Source: Paenibacillus humicus NBRC 102415
Lineage (GTDB): Bacteria > Bacillota > Bacilli > Paenibacillales > Paenibacillaceae
Length of the DNA stretch: 64,000 bases
Assembly: GCF_004000905.1 (NCBI RefSeq)
Contig: NZ_BIMD01000015.1
Location: 1 to 64,000, forward strand
Direction: 5' to 3'
In this document: positions 23,104-32,344 of the stretch, piece by piece
Layout: every line of letters begins with the position of its first letter
Numbering within the stretch: position 1 is the stretch's first letter
The notes under the pieces: generated by a model
Seen by the model: only the letters and a program-made list of their open reading frames with translations
Told to the model about the DNA's origin: nothing
Database searches by the model: none
Program-made: the position numbers and the translations under genes

Positions 23104-24579
23104 CTATTCGACATGCACAGAAAAGGCGATAGGCAGCCAAACCGTAAACGTCGTTCCCGCTCCCGGAATCGTCCGCACCTCGACGGAGCCTTCATGCTCG
23201 TCGATGATCCACTTCGCGATGGACAGTCCGAGCCCGGTGCCGCTTGTAATTCCGCGCGATTCGTCTGCGCGGTAGAACCGCTCGAAGATATGGGGAACCT
23301 GCTCGGGCTCCATGCCGAGGCCGGTATCCTGGATAATGATGCCTGCCTGGGCGCCGCTGACGACGGCCCTCAGCATGACGCTGCCTTCCGGCGTGTACTT
23401 GAACGCGTTCTCGATGAAGATGAAGAGCAGCTGGCGCAAATAATCCTCGTTGCCGAGGACGCCGACTCCCTCCAGGGAAGAAAGATCCCCCGGCTTCCAG
23501 CTTGCCGTGCGCGGCAGCATGGAAGCGCGCCGCACGACATCCTCGACGACCGCAGTCAGCTCCACCGGCTTCTTCTCCATGACGAAGCCCGCGTCGGCCC
23601 GCGCCAGGGCGAGCAGATCGTTGACGAGCCGGCTCATCCGCCGCGCCTCGTCCCCGATATCCCTCATCGCCTCGCGGGACATTTCCTGGCGCATCGCTTC
23701 ATGCTCGGAAACCTCGGGGATGCGGTTCGTACCGTCTTCGAGAGCCGGCTTCCAGATTTTTTCGAGCAGATCGATATTGCCGCGGATCGTCGTCAGCGGC
23801 GTACGCAGCTCATGGGAGGCGTCGGAGACGAATCGGCGCTGCGCGTCGTAAGCTTCGTCCAGCTCGTTGTAGGCCAGCTCCATGCGTCCTAACATCCCGT
23901 TCAGCGTATCGGTCAGCTTGCCAAGCTCGTCGTTCGGACCATTCCAGGCGATGCGCATGCTGAGGTCGGAGCCCTTCTCGATCTGCTCCGCAGCCTGGAT
24001 GACGATCTCGATCGGGCGCAGCGACTGGCGGGCCATCAGCATCCCGACGGTGAAAGCGACGACGAGGCCGATCAGCGAGGTGAAGACGAGAATCGTGCGG
24101 AGCTGCTGCAGCGAATTGTCCTGGACATTAATAAGATACCCCACTTGCAGCAGTCCCACGACCTTGGAGCTCATGTCCACAATCGGCCACTGGTAGACGT
24201 AAAAGGGATAGCCATTGACATTGGTTTTGGCGAACCGGGCTTTTTCGGCAACAAGCGCAGGATCCTTCTCAAAGGGAAAAAGAAGATGGTACTGTTCCAT
24301 TTCCGCAGAAAGCCTGTAGGTTCCCGCACGGTAATCAACAATTTGGATGTAGGACTTTTCCTGCTGCAGAGAGGAAGGCTTCACCCGCAGCTGCCCGGGA
24401 TCCAAGATGCTGTATTGCTGAATCTGGTTGCTCAAATCCTTCCCTTGGGCTTCCAGCTTGTTCTTCACGTCGGAATAGGCCTTATAGCTCTGGAAAGCAT
24501 AAACCGTCCCCCCCATGACGATGAGGATGACGGCAAGAATCGCGCTGTAGGTAAGCGTAAGCTTGAATCGGATGGACAC
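23104..24579 (-). CDS. HAMP sensor histidine kinase
   Basis: Membrane sensor kinase of 491 residues: membrane helix about 7-30, extracellular region to about 165, second helix about 168-190, HAMP, HisKA with the His in RRFVSDASHELRTPL, and HATPase with NAFKYTPEG and GTGLGLSIAKWII. Start GTG 24579, two bases after the stop of the response regulator gene, so the pair is co-translated. A poorly conserved outside loop gives no ligand clue. Its position downstream of an HtrA gene makes envelope stress a reasonable guess. Confidence 0.95.
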   Translation of the reverse strand: MSIRFKLTLTYSAILAVILIVMGGTVYAFQSYKAYSDVKNKLEAQGKDLSNQIQQYSILDPGQLRVKPSSLQQEKSYIQIVDYRAGTYRLSAEMEQYHLLFPFEKDPALVAEKARFAKTNVNGYPFYVYQWPIVDMSSKVVGLLQVGYLINVQDNSLQQLRTILVFTSLIGLVVAFTVGMLMARQSLRPIEIVIQAAEQIEKGSDLSMRIAWNGPNDELGKLTDTLNGMLGRMELAYNELDEAYDAQRRFVSDASHELRTPLTTIRGNIDLLEKIWKPALEDGTNRIPEVSEHEAMRQEMSREAMRDIGDEARRMSRLVNDLLALARADAGFVMEKKPVELTAVVEDVVRRASMLPRTASWKPGDLSSLEGVGVLGNEDYLRQLLFIFIENAFKYTPEGSVMLRAVVSGAQAGIIIQDTGLGMEPEQVPHIFERFYRADESRGITSGTGLGLSIAKWIIDEHEGSVEVRTIPGAGTTFTVWLPIAFSVHVE

Positions 24580-24581
24580 TT

Positions 24582-25277
24582 CTAGCTCACTCCTCCGCGG
24601 AGGACGTAACCGGTGCCCCGTACCGTCTGGATCAGGCGGCTGTCCGTACCGGCATCCTCGGTTTTCTGCCGCAGCATGGCGATATAGACTTCCAGCACGT
24701 TCGACTCCCCGCTGTAATCGTAGCCCCAGATCTTGTCCATGATGGAGTCGCGGGTAAGGACTCGCTTCGGATTCTGCATGAACAGGTGGAGCAGGTCGAA
24801 TTCCTTGGCGGTCAGCTCGATGCGGCGTCCGCCGCGCATCGCTTCGCGGGAATCCAGGTCGAGAATGAGATTTTCGAAGGACAGCCGGTTGCCCGGCTCC
24901 TCCAGCTTGTCCGGCTTGCGGCGCAGCAGCGCGCGCACCCGCGCGAGCAGCTCCTCGAGCGCGAACGGCTTCACCAGATAATCGTCCGCGCCGAGATCGA
25001 GCCCCTTCACGCGGTCATGGATATCGTCCTTGGCGGTCAGCATCAGGATCGGCACGGCGCTGCCGCCTTCCCTGACGCGCCTGCATACTTCCCAGCCGTC
25101 CACCTGCGGCATCATGACATCAAGGATCAGCAGCTGCGGATCGGCTCCGAGCAGCGCCTTCAGCCCTTCCAGCCCGTTGCCGGCCGTCGTGACCTCGTAT
25201 CCCTCGAACGCCAGGCTGCGGCGCAGCATGGATGTAATCTTCTCGTCATCGTCTACCACCACGATATGCGGTCTCAT
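24582..25277 (-). CDS. OmpR-family response regulator
   Basis: Regulator of 231 residues with receiver (VVDDDEKI; phospho-Asp in LLILDVMMPQVDG; VKPF lysine) and winged-helix DNA-binding domain ending RTVRGTGYVLRGG. It is encoded directly before its kinase. It lies 163 bases after the htrA-like gene on the same strand, separated by a hairpin. By family it activates its own and envelope-related genes; targets are unknown. Confidence 0.95.
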   Translation of the reverse strand: MRPHIVVVDDDEKITSMLRRSLAFEGYEVTTAGNGLEGLKALLGADPQLLILDVMMPQVDGWEVCRRVREGGSAVPILMLTAKDDIHDRVKGLDLGADDYLVKPFALEELLARVRALLRRKPDKLEEPGNRLSFENLILDLDSREAMRGGRRIELTAKEFDLLHLFMQNPKRVLTRDSIMDKIWGYDYSGESNVLEVYIAMLRQKTEDAGTDSRLIQTVRGTGYVLRGGVS

Positions 25278-25383
25278 GGCCCAGCTCCCCTCGCTTGCTC
25301 GTTGATTCTATCCTACCTCAGCCGGCGGCGAATTGAAAACCGCAGCCGGTCCGTCCCGCTTCCCCGGCGGGGCGGACATAACA

Positions 25384-25413
25384 GGAGCGCAGGCGTGACT
25401 ACGCCTGCGCTCC
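25384..25413 (-). terminator. Hairpin after htrA-like gene
   Basis: A perfect GGAGCGCAGGCGT/ACGCCTGCGCTCC stem lies past the protease stop codon. The following UGUUAU is a weak U tract, so termination may be partial and allow reading into the two-component genes. Confidence 0.65.
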
Positions 25414-25439
25414 GGAACAACCGGACATTCGCCGTACGG

Positions 25440-27035
25440 TTATTCGACGTTGTACTTGCTCTTGTCGCCGATCTCGATCGTGATGTCCATCTTCTTGCCG
25501 TTGCGGATGACGTTCATCGTCACCTTGTCGCCGACTTTTTTCTTCTGGATGACCGCGATCAGATCTTCCTTCGTTTTGTACTTCGTTCCGTCCATGCCGG
25601 TGATGACGTCATACTGCTGCAGGCCCGCCTTGTAGGCCGGAGCATTGAACGTCGTTTCCCGGACGATGGAGCCTTCCGTGCTGCTGAGGCCGAGCTCCTG
25701 CTTCATCTGGTCCGTGATGTCAGCCAGCGTCGCGCCGATGAACGGGCTTGGAGCCGAGCTTTGGCCGGCCTTCAGCTGATCCACGACTTCCTTGATCGTG
25801 CTCGTCGGAATCGCGAAGCCGATGCCCTGCGAGTCCGCGCTGATGGCGGTATTGATGCCGATGACTTCGCCGTTCATGTTGATCAGCGGACCGCCGGAGT
25901 TGCCGGGGTTGATGGAGGCGTCCGTCTGCAGCAGATGCTGGTAGTTCCGAGCGGTGCCGCCGGATTCCGAAGCGACCTGGATCGTACGCTCGCGGGCGCT
26001 GAGCACGCCTACCGTAACGGAATGATCGAAGCCGTTCGGGTTGCCGATAGCGACGAGCCAGTCGCCGATGCTGCTGGCTTCGGAGTCGCCGAGCGGCAGC
26101 GTCGGGAAGTCCTTGCCGTCCTGCGGCTCTACCTTGAGCACGGCGAGATCGAGATCCTTGCGGGCTCCGAGCAGCTTCGCTTCCAGCTCCTTGGTCGTGC
26201 CCTGCACCTTGACCTTGATCTGCTGCGCGCCGTCGATGACGTGCTGGTTCGTCAGAATATAGCCGTCCTTCTCGAAGAAGAATCCGGAGCCGAGCCCCGT
26301 CTCCTGCAGCTCTCCGCCCTGCTGGCCGCGGCTGCTGCCGCCTCCTCCGAACTGGTCGCCGAAGAACTGGCGGAAGAACGGATCGCTGTCGAGGCCGCCG
26401 CCGTAAGAGCTGCTGGCGTTGCTGTAGGTCGTGATCAGGACGACCGCCGGCGAAGCTTTTTCCGATATTTGCGAGATGTTCATCGGACGGGTCGTGTCGG
26501 CCGCCGTGGAAACCTTGCTGGCAGCCGCCGTGTTGTCTCCTTGGCCCGATACGACGCCCGAAGAGGTCAGCGCCTGTCCCTTCGTGAACCAGTCGTTCTC
26601 ATCCGACGCCCACATCAGTCCGCCGACAGCGATTACGCCGGCGAGGAAGGAAACCGCCGCGGTGCGGAAGCCTCCTCCGCGCCGCTTGCCGCCGCTTCCG
26701 CCGCCGGTCTGCCATTCGCCCTTGCCTGCATGGGCGGCCGGTACGAACGGGCGCAGCTGGCGGGGAGGCGTCACGACGACCTCGCGCGAATGACCCTCCT
26801 GCGGGCGCTCCTCGGAAGCGCCGTAGCTCCCGGAAGGCTGCCCTTCCCGGCGCGGTTCCTGCCGATCCGGCTGTCCTTGGCGGAAGGGGCCGTAAGAATA
26901 GTAGTACGAGGAGCCTTCCTGGCGCTCGCCGCCGGAGTTGTCCGGCGAATCCTGTTTTGCGCGCTCCTCGTTTTTCTTGTTCTCTTCGTCCCAGAATCCG
27001 TCGAACCGGCCGTTGCCATTGCGATTGTCTTCCAT
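25440..27035 (-). CDS. HtrA/DegP-family serine protease
   Basis: Membrane-anchored quality-control protease of 531 residues. A long polar, Gly/Arg/Gln-rich cytoplasmic N-terminus (about 1-130) precedes one membrane helix (VSFLAGVIAVGGLMWA). The trypsin-like domain has the triad His (LTNQHVID), Asp (KDLDLAVLKV) and Ser (INPGNSGGPL). A PDZ domain (about 430-525) ends the protein. It degrades misfolded exported proteins at the outer face of the membrane. Start ATG 27035 behind GAGGAGG. The two-component genes downstream may govern it, as CssRS does for Bacillus HtrA; this is inference. Confidence 0.95.
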   Translation of the reverse strand: MEDNRNGNGRFDGFWDEENKKNEERAKQDSPDNSGGERQEGSSYYYSYGPFRQGQPDRQEPRREGQPSGSYGASEERPQEGHSREVVVTPPRQLRPFVPAAHAGKGEWQTGGGSGGKRRGGGFRTAAVSFLAGVIAVGGLMWASDENDWFTKGQALTSSGVVSGQGDNTAAASKVSTAADTTRPMNISQISEKASPAVVLITTYSNASSSYGGGLDSDPFFRQFFGDQFGGGGSSRGQQGGELQETGLGSGFFFEKDGYILTNQHVIDGAQQIKVKVQGTTKELEAKLLGARKDLDLAVLKVEPQDGKDFPTLPLGDSEASSIGDWLVAIGNPNGFDHSVTVGVLSARERTIQVASESGGTARNYQHLLQTDASINPGNSGGPLINMNGEVIGINTAISADSQGIGFAIPTSTIKEVVDQLKAGQSSAPSPFIGATLADITDQMKQELGLSSTEGSIVRETTFNAPAYKAGLQQYDVITGMDGTKYKTKEDLIAVIQKKKVGDKVTMNVIRNGKKMDITIEIGDKSKYNVE

Positions 27036-27215
27036 CGAAAATTCCTCCTCGATTCTATGAAATGAGCTCCCTCATCCTCCCCGCGGGAGGCGCCGGACTG
27101 CCTGCGGAAGTGGCTTGCCCGCGGCCATGCACGTCCGTGGAACCAGCGTGGAATGGTTATGTGTCTATCTTGCACAATCTACCTTAAAAGAAACTGAAAA
27201 AGGGCATAAGACAAA

Positions 27216-27253
27216 ATAAAAAACCTTTGATTCCGCCGGAACGGGTCAAAGGC
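27216..27253 (-). terminator. Terminator of YugN-like gene
   Basis: CCTTTGA/TCAAAGG arms around a GC-rich loop, followed by six U on the minus strand. Confidence 0.8.
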
Positions 27254-27271
27254 CTTGCCCAAAAGATAGAT

Positions 27272-27691
27272 TCAGCGGGGAACGTTGAGCTGCTCCTCGG
27301 TGTCGCCAAGCACCTGCCTGGCTTTCTCCACCCATTCCGGGGCGACGTCGGCATCCGGGTCGACGGGAGCCTGGAACTGGTCGAACAGCGCGCCTACCGT
27401 GCGCATCTTCGCTTCCGGATCGTTGCCTTCCCGGTACAGATGGCGAAGCACGTACGGAGTGGTCAGCTTGATAGAGGCGTCGTTGTCCTCGGTCTGGTCG
27501 TCCACGTTGCCGCGCAGCACGTCGAACGGCAAGCGCAGCCATACCTTGTTCTTTTCGTCCAGATTCAAGTCGAAGGATCCGTTGCCGTAATCCCAATTAC
27601 CTCCCAGCACGAAGCCCTGCTTATCCAGCACGCGCTTGATCTGTACGAAGTCATGCTCGGTCGATTCCAATGGGGATGCGATCTCAATCAT
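27272..27691 (-). CDS. YugN-like family protein
   Basis: Soluble protein of 139 residues without signal peptide. It has the YugN pattern: an N-terminal IKRVLDKQGFVLGGNWDYGNGSFD strand-rich part and a VWLRLPFDVL core. The family is widespread in Bacillales, with no established biochemical role. Start ATG 27691 behind AAGGAGA; the gene is single with its own terminator. Confidence 0.8.
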   Translation of the reverse strand: MIEIASPLESTEHDFVQIKRVLDKQGFVLGGNWDYGNGSFDLNLDEKNKVWLRLPFDVLRGNVDDQTEDNDASIKLTTPYVLRHLYREGNDPEAKMRTVGALFDQFQAPVDPDADVAPEWVEKARQVLGDTEEQLNVPR

Positions 27692-27835
27692 GGATATCTC
27701 TCCTTGTCAGCTTCGATATGGTCAGCATTCCCTGCCGGATCGGGCGTTATGTGCCGGAAAACGGCCGGACGGCCGCGTTTTCGTCCCGAACCCTTCCGCA
27801 TGCCGTGCTTCCGTCCGAATCCAACCGCTGGCCGA

Positions 27836-28492
27836 TCAGGATTTGACCCATCCTTTGCGATGGGCATAGACCGCCAGCTGCGTCCGGTCCTCGACCTCGC
27901 ATTTCATCAGCAGGTTGCTTACATGTGTCTTAACCGTTTTGATGCTGATATGAAGCTCTTCGGCGATTTCCTTGTTGGCCTGGCCTTCCGCGACGAGAAG
28001 CAGCACTTCCTTCTCCCGCTCCGTCAATCCCTCGTCGACGATCTGCGCGGAGCGCTGGCGAAGCCCGCGGGTGAGCGCCTGCGAGACATCCGCCGTCATG
28101 ACGGGCATGCCCCGCAGCGCGCCGCTGAGCGCATAGATGAGCTCCTCGGAGCTGACGGTCTTGAGCACGTAGCTGACCGCTCCGGCCTCGACGGCCGCGA
28201 CGACTTTCTCATCCTCCAGGAAGCTGGTCAGAAGCACGACTTTTACGGATGGAAAATTCTCCGTGATGCGGCGCGTCGCCTCTACGCCGTCTATGCCCGG
28301 CATCATCAAGTCCATCAGGACGAGATGAGGAAGCTCCTCCATTCCGTCCAGCAGGCGCAGCGCTTCCTCGCCGCTGCCCGCTTCCGCGACCACCTCGAAT
28401 TTGGGCTCCAGCATCAAATAAGTCCTCAAGCCAGTACGGACCATGTCATGGTCGTCCACGATCATGATCCGGCAGCATTCGGTTCCCGTCAT
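27836..28492 (-). CDS. liaR: LiaR-type response regulator
   Basis: NarL/LuxR-family regulator of 218 residues. The receiver has VDDHDMVRTGL and phospho-Asp in LVLMDLMMPGIDG; the LuxR helix-turn-helix is EREKEVLLLVAEGQANKEIAEELHISIKTVKTHVSNLL. Its ATG overlaps the stop of the kinase gene by four bases. With the kinase and the LiaF-like protein upstream it forms a liaFSR operon that senses cell-wall antibiotics and membrane damage. A GC-rich inverted repeat near 27755-27783 may end the operon. Confidence 0.93.
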   Translation of the reverse strand: MTGTECCRIMIVDDHDMVRTGLRTYLMLEPKFEVVAEAGSGEEALRLLDGMEELPHLVLMDLMMPGIDGVEATRRITENFPSVKVVLLTSFLEDEKVVAAVEAGAVSYVLKTVSSEELIYALSGALRGMPVMTADVSQALTRGLRQRSAQIVDEGLTEREKEVLLLVAEGQANKEIAEELHISIKTVKTHVSNLLMKCEVEDRTQLAVYAHRKGWVKS

Positions 28493-29526
28493 TGTTCTCC
28501 CCGCTCCTCTGTTCCGTATTTCGGCAGCGACACGCGGATCCGCGTGCCTCCTCCCGGCTTGCTGATAATGGCCGCATCGCCGCCCAGCTGCATCGCTCGC
28601 TCCTGCATCGTCGAGAGGCCGTAGGAGCCCGGGCGGACCTGGTCCGCCCGGAAGCCCTGGCCGTCGTCCTGCAGCACCAAGGTCAGGCTGCTCGGCGTAT
28701 CCGACAACGACAGCGTGACGCTGCCGGCCCCCGCGTGCTTCACGACGTTGGCCATCGCTTCCTGGACGATCAGGAACAGCTGATGCTCCTTGGCCTCGGA
28801 AACCGCTTCCTCCACCCTCCAGTCGAGGACGCCTTGCAGCCCGTTCTGCCTGCAGTAATCCGGGAACCAGCGCGCCAGCGCATCCTCGAGCGAGCGGCCC
28901 TCCAGCTCCAGCGGCCGCAGCTGCGCGATAAAACCTCTCATCTGCTTCTGAGCGTGGGAGGACATCGTGATGAGCTGTTTCATGACTTCGCCGGCCCGCT
29001 CGGGACTGATCTCGAGCAGCTTGGGCAGGGAAGAGGCCGACATATGAATGGCGAACAGCTGCTGGCTGACGGTATCATGCAGGTCCCGCGCCAGCCGCTT
29101 GCGCTCCTCCAGAACGGCTTCTTCATTAGAAGCCGCCAGCTGCAGCACGCGGATCTCGTTCTGCCGCTGCATGACCTGGAGCTTCCTTTCCAGCGTTTCG
29201 GCCATGAGGTTGAACTCGTGGTAAGCTCCCGCCAGCGAATATCCTTCCCCCTCCGGCAGACGAGCCGCCAGATTGCCGCTCGCAGCCTGCTTGAGCGCCA
29301 GATGCACGGCGTCGATGCGGTTCTGCTGACGCTTGCCGATCCAATATCCGAGGCCGATGCTCACAATCAGGCACAGAAGCGTCCCCGTCAGCCACAGCTG
29401 TCCGGGAGACGCTTCGTGCATCCATCCATGCTTGATCCAGTACATGACACACCATGGCACGACCGTGCTGAGCACGAAGAACGATATCAGCTCCAGCCTG
29501 CCGCTTCTAAGCAGCTTTACGACCAT
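28489..29526 (-). CDS. liaS: LiaS-type sensor histidine kinase
   Basis: Intramembrane-sensing kinase of 345 residues with two N-terminal helices and almost no outside loop, HAMP-like linker, HisKA_3 box with His in RKRLARDLHDTVSQQLFAIHMS, and HATPase (VKHAGAG, DDGQGF). This is the LiaS layout. It is encoded between liaF and liaR, nine bases after the former. It phosphorylates LiaR when LiaF relieves inhibition. Confidence 0.93.
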   Translation of the reverse strand: MVVKLLRSGRLELISFFVLSTVVPWCVMYWIKHGWMHEASPGQLWLTGTLLCLIVSIGLGYWIGKRQQNRIDAVHLALKQAASGNLAARLPEGEGYSLAGAYHEFNLMAETLERKLQVMQRQNEIRVLQLAASNEEAVLEERKRLARDLHDTVSQQLFAIHMSASSLPKLLEISPERAGEVMKQLITMSSHAQKQMRGFIAQLRPLELEGRSLEDALARWFPDYCRQNGLQGVLDWRVEEAVSEAKEHQLFLIVQEAMANVVKHAGAGSVTLSLSDTPSSLTLVLQDDGQGFRADQVRPGSYGLSTMQERAMQLGGDAAIISKPGGGTRIRVSLPKYGTEERGEQ

Positions 29527-29535
29527 GTCCCGACC

Positions 29536-30645
29536 TCACCCAACCTTCGTCACCCGGACATCTCCGATAAATGTGCTGCACACCAGCTTGATCTTGCGTT
29601 CCGATTCGCGGAAGCTCGGGCTCTGCGTATCCGAATGCTGGAACATCCCGCCTTCCTTGCGTCCAAGCACCTTGGAATCGCCGATGAAGGCGCTGGATAC
29701 GACCTGGATGCCGACATCCGAATCGGCGGGAAGGAATACTTTCACATCTCCGATGAAAGAGCTGATCGTAATTTTCGTCTCTCCCATCGGAATGTTCGCG
29801 CGAGTCAGATCCAGCACGGTGTCTCCGATGAAATGGGAGATGTTGAGCGGAACGAGATCCCAGTAATCATGGCCCAGATGGATATCCCCGATGAAGTTGG
29901 AGCGTGTCTGGGCGTTGGGATCGGTGTTCCACCATTCCGTTCGGCCATGATTGTGCCTGCTGCGTCCATGCCCGTGATGGCGCCGGTGCGCATTCCGGTA
30001 TTCGCGCCTCGCCTGTTTGAATTCATGCTTGGCCCGCTTCCAGTCCATCGGCTGGCCCGGCTCGGGCGTCCACGCGGATTCCCGCTCATCGTATCTGCCT
30101 CCGGCATTGCCGGCCGAGGGCTGAGCGCCGCCGTATGCCGACTGTCCTTTCTTCCCGTCCTTTCCGCCATCTCCCGGCCTTCCGGGTCCTGCTTCCGGAT
30201 GCAGCGGGTCCGGATGCAGCGGAGGAGCCGGGGGAACGGGGCCTTGATAGGAAGTATACGAGGTCCATTCCCCGTCGTCTTCCGGTTCTTCAGGACGCTG
30301 CCGCCGGCCGCCGCGCGAGAAAACCATCCTCAGTCCGAACACGATGGCCACGACCGGGAGCAGAAACTGCGCCGCGTCGCCGAACGACCAATACGAAAAT
30401 CCCATGTTGCGCCCCAGCATCACGAGTCCGAACAGCACCATCGCCGCGCCGGCCCAGAGCGATCCTCCCGAGAACAGCGTGGACAGCCCCATTAAGAGCG
30501 GAACAAGCGGCCAATACCGGCTGATGAACCCTCCGATGTCCAGATGCTGGAAGCCGAGCAATCCCATCTGGTGCAGGATGAACAAGCCGCCGACTGCCGT
30601 TATGGCCAGTCCTCCGAGGACTCGGCATATATGGGTTTGTTTCAT
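29536..30645 (-). CDS. liaF: LiaF-type inhibitor of the cell-envelope stress system
   Basis: Membrane protein of 369 residues, longer than Bacillus LiaF (about 240). Four hydrophobic N-terminal segments are followed by a Gly/Pro-rich and then a His/Arg-rich linker (about 205-240, RRHHGHGRSRHNHGR). The C-terminal beta-helix has the family hallmark of repeated F-I-G-D steps (SHFIGDT, SSFIGDV, SAFIGDS, STFIGDV). LiaF holds LiaS inactive until wall stress. It starts behind AAGGAGA and is first in the operon. Confidence 0.92.
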   Translation of the reverse strand: MKQTHICRVLGGLAITAVGGLFILHQMGLLGFQHLDIGGFISRYWPLVPLLMGLSTLFSGGSLWAGAAMVLFGLVMLGRNMGFSYWSFGDAAQFLLPVVAIVFGLRMVFSRGGRRQRPEEPEDDGEWTSYTSYQGPVPPAPPLHPDPLHPEAGPGRPGDGGKDGKKGQSAYGGAQPSAGNAGGRYDERESAWTPEPGQPMDWKRAKHEFKQARREYRNAHRRHHGHGRSRHNHGRTEWWNTDPNAQTRSNFIGDIHLGHDYWDLVPLNISHFIGDTVLDLTRANIPMGETKITISSFIGDVKVFLPADSDVGIQVVSSAFIGDSKVLGRKEGGMFQHSDTQSPSFRESERKIKLVCSTFIGDVRVTKVG

Positions 30646-30779
30646 GCGATCGACATCTCCTTGCCGTTGTCATCTGCTTTCGTGTCCTCATTATAACGTG
30701 CCGAACTGCATGGAGGTAGAGTCTGACGGTTGATTCCCTTCTCCGTCTGCAGACGGAGGCAAGCACTAAATAAAGGAAA

Positions 30780-30826
30780 CAAAAATAGCCGCTGCCGCGA
30801 GCGAAGAGGCGGCAAGCGGCAGCGGA
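30780..30826 (-). terminator. Minus-strand terminator upstream of liaF
   Basis: CCGCTGCCGC (30789-30798) pairs with GCGGCAGCGG (30816-30825) and is followed by CUAUUUUUGUUU on the minus strand. No minus-strand gene ends here, so it could be an attenuator in the liaF leader or end a short RNA begun between 30840 and 31060. I see no gene in 30646-31069. Confidence 0.6.
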
Positions 30827-31069
30827 AACAAGGACGGCATTCAAAAACGGCTTTTAATCTAACATGCATATAACATTTATTTCATTCCTAAATGGAAAGA
30901 ATCTGGATTCACCGTATTCATATCCGCGGAATTGCAGCGATTTAATTACGTAAAGCGTCAAATCAGTGGGGCAAGCTTGCTGTTCGAAATCAAAAAATGA
31001 CTATTCAATGTCGAATGATTATGTTATGTTTATTAACACGAGATCAGCTTGCGAAAGGAGTCTGCTTCA

Positions 31070-31528
31070 ATGAAACTCCCCCATTTGGACGATATCGATC
31101 AACAGATTGTACAGCTGCTCCTAGAGAACGGAAGGATGCCCTACGCCAAGATCGGGGAAACGCTGAGCCTCTCTCGCGTCGCCATCCAGAAGAGAGTCGA
31201 ATCCCTGCTGGAGAGCGGCGTGCTTGAGCATTTCACGGTCCGCGTCAACGTGGCCAAGCTTGGCCGTACGGTATCCGCCTTCTTCGAGGTCCAGGTCGAG
31301 CCGCGCTGCGTCGACACCGTCGGACAGCAGCTGTCGGAGGAGATGCAGGTCGTCAACATCTATCAGATGACCGGCTCCAGCACGCTGCATGTCCACGCCC
31401 TGCTGCGGGACGAGAATGAGCTCGAGAAGTTTTTGTACGACAAGCTTTACGTTCTGGAAGGGGTTGTCAATGTTCAGACCCAGCTCATGATCCGCAAGTT
31501 CAAATCCGCCAGCGGCCTTGACGTATAA
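31070..31528 (+). CDS. Lrp/AsnC-family transcriptional regulator
   Basis: Regulator of 152 residues: helix-turn-helix (DDIDQQIVQLLLENGRMPYAKIGETLSLSRVAIQKRVESL) and C-terminal RAM ligand domain with VVNIYQMTGSSTLHVHALLRD. Start ATG 31070, nine bases after GAAAGGAG; an in-frame upstream codon at 31049 lacks a site. Family members respond to amino acids. No obvious partner gene lies beside it: liaF is divergent and the 3D-domain gene convergent. A short GC palindrome with UUUUUU at about 31530-31545 may terminate it. Confidence 0.92.
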   Translation: MKLPHLDDIDQQIVQLLLENGRMPYAKIGETLSLSRVAIQKRVESLLESGVLEHFTVRVNVAKLGRTVSAFFEVQVEPRCVDTVGQQLSEEMQVVNIYQMTGSSTLHVHALLRDENELEKFLYDKLYVLEGVVNVQTQLMIRKFKSASGLDV

Positions 31529-31546
31529 GGCCGGCCGGCGGTTTTT

Positions 31547-32266
31547 TCATAGCTTGATTTTCTTCGGCTCCTGCACGCCGCCCGCTTTCACCGTTTCATT
31601 CAGCCGGTTCAGCATGCGCTGGTCGAGCTTGCCGGAGCCATATCGGATCACCTGCACCGTGACCTGTTTCTTTCCCCACTCCTTGTAGACCTGGCGGGTC
31701 GTGTCGAAGTAAAGGTCGATCCGCTTGCCTTTGATCTTGGAGCCGGTGTCCGCTACGACCCCATAGCCGTATCCGGGTATGAAGAGCAGCGTCCCTATCG
31801 GAAGCACCTTCGTGTCCGCGGCGATCGTCGACACCTGCCCCCGCTTGACCTTGACGCCTGAACGGGTAATGCCGTAAAGCGGATGTCCGGGCCTTTTGCC
31901 GGTCGATTCGATTCCGGCCGTATAACCTGTCGCCAGCACCGAGATGCTCTTGACCGGGGCAAGCCCGTCCTGCTGCGGCTGCTCCGGCGCGGACGAGGCG
32001 GCGTCCGGCATCCCAGGCGGTGCGACAGCCGGCAGCGGCGGAGAAGCCGGCTTGTCCGCCGCCTTCGGATCGGGCCGACGTACGCCGGCCCGCTTGGGAA
32101 CGGGACGTTTTTCAGCATCGGTTCTCTGCTCCAGCTTGCGGAGAGCGGCATCGGACTCCGAATCGGCTATGACCGTCACGCGGCCGGAGTCGAGGACGAG
32201 GGCGACAATCGCGGCAACAACGAGAAGATAGATGGATTTTCGGTACAACAAAAAGCCTGTGGGCAT
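31547..32266 (-). CDS. 3D-domain (Asp-Asp-Asp) cell-wall protein
   Basis: Secreted or membrane-anchored protein of 239 residues: N-terminal hydrophobic segment ([15 protein letters not shown]), Pro/Ala-rich spacer, and a C-terminal double-psi barrel of the MltA/YocH/YuiC type. The three acidic residues are in [21 protein letters not shown] and RIDLYF. Such proteins cleave or remodel peptidoglycan. The likely ATG at 32266 lies inside a stable hairpin (32255-32313) that also buries its ribosome binding site. It follows thrS on the same strand. Confidence 0.85.
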   Translation of the reverse strand: MPTGFLLYRKSIYLLVVAAIVALVLDSGRVTVIADSESDAALRKLEQRTDAEKRPVPKRAGVRRPDPKAADKPASPPLPAVAPPGMPDAASSAPEQPQQDGLAPVKSISVLATGYTAGIESTGKRPGHPLYGITRSGVKVKRGQVSTIAADTKVLPIGTLLFIPGYGYGVVADTGSKIKGKRIDLYFDTTRQVYKEWGKKQVTVQVIRYGSGKLDQRMLNRLNETVKAGGVQEPKKIKL

Positions 32267-32313
32267 AGTCAGTAATCTCCCCTTTAAACGGAGGTTACCC
32301 ACTGCCCGCAGGC
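32248..32313 (-). promoter_or_regulatory. Terminator-like hairpin covering the 3D-gene start
   Basis: On the minus-strand RNA, GCCUGCGGGCA (from 32313) pairs with UGCCCACAGGC (to 32255), followed at once by UUUUUG. Inside, GGUAACCUCC pairs with GGAGAUUACU. The ribosome binding site GGGGAG and the AUG of the 3D-domain gene are both within the stem. It is placed as the thrS terminator yet encodes the first codons of the next gene. Confidence 0.7.
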
Positions 32314-32344
32314 CTTATTCAGTTTTTGTCGAATTTCGCTTCAA

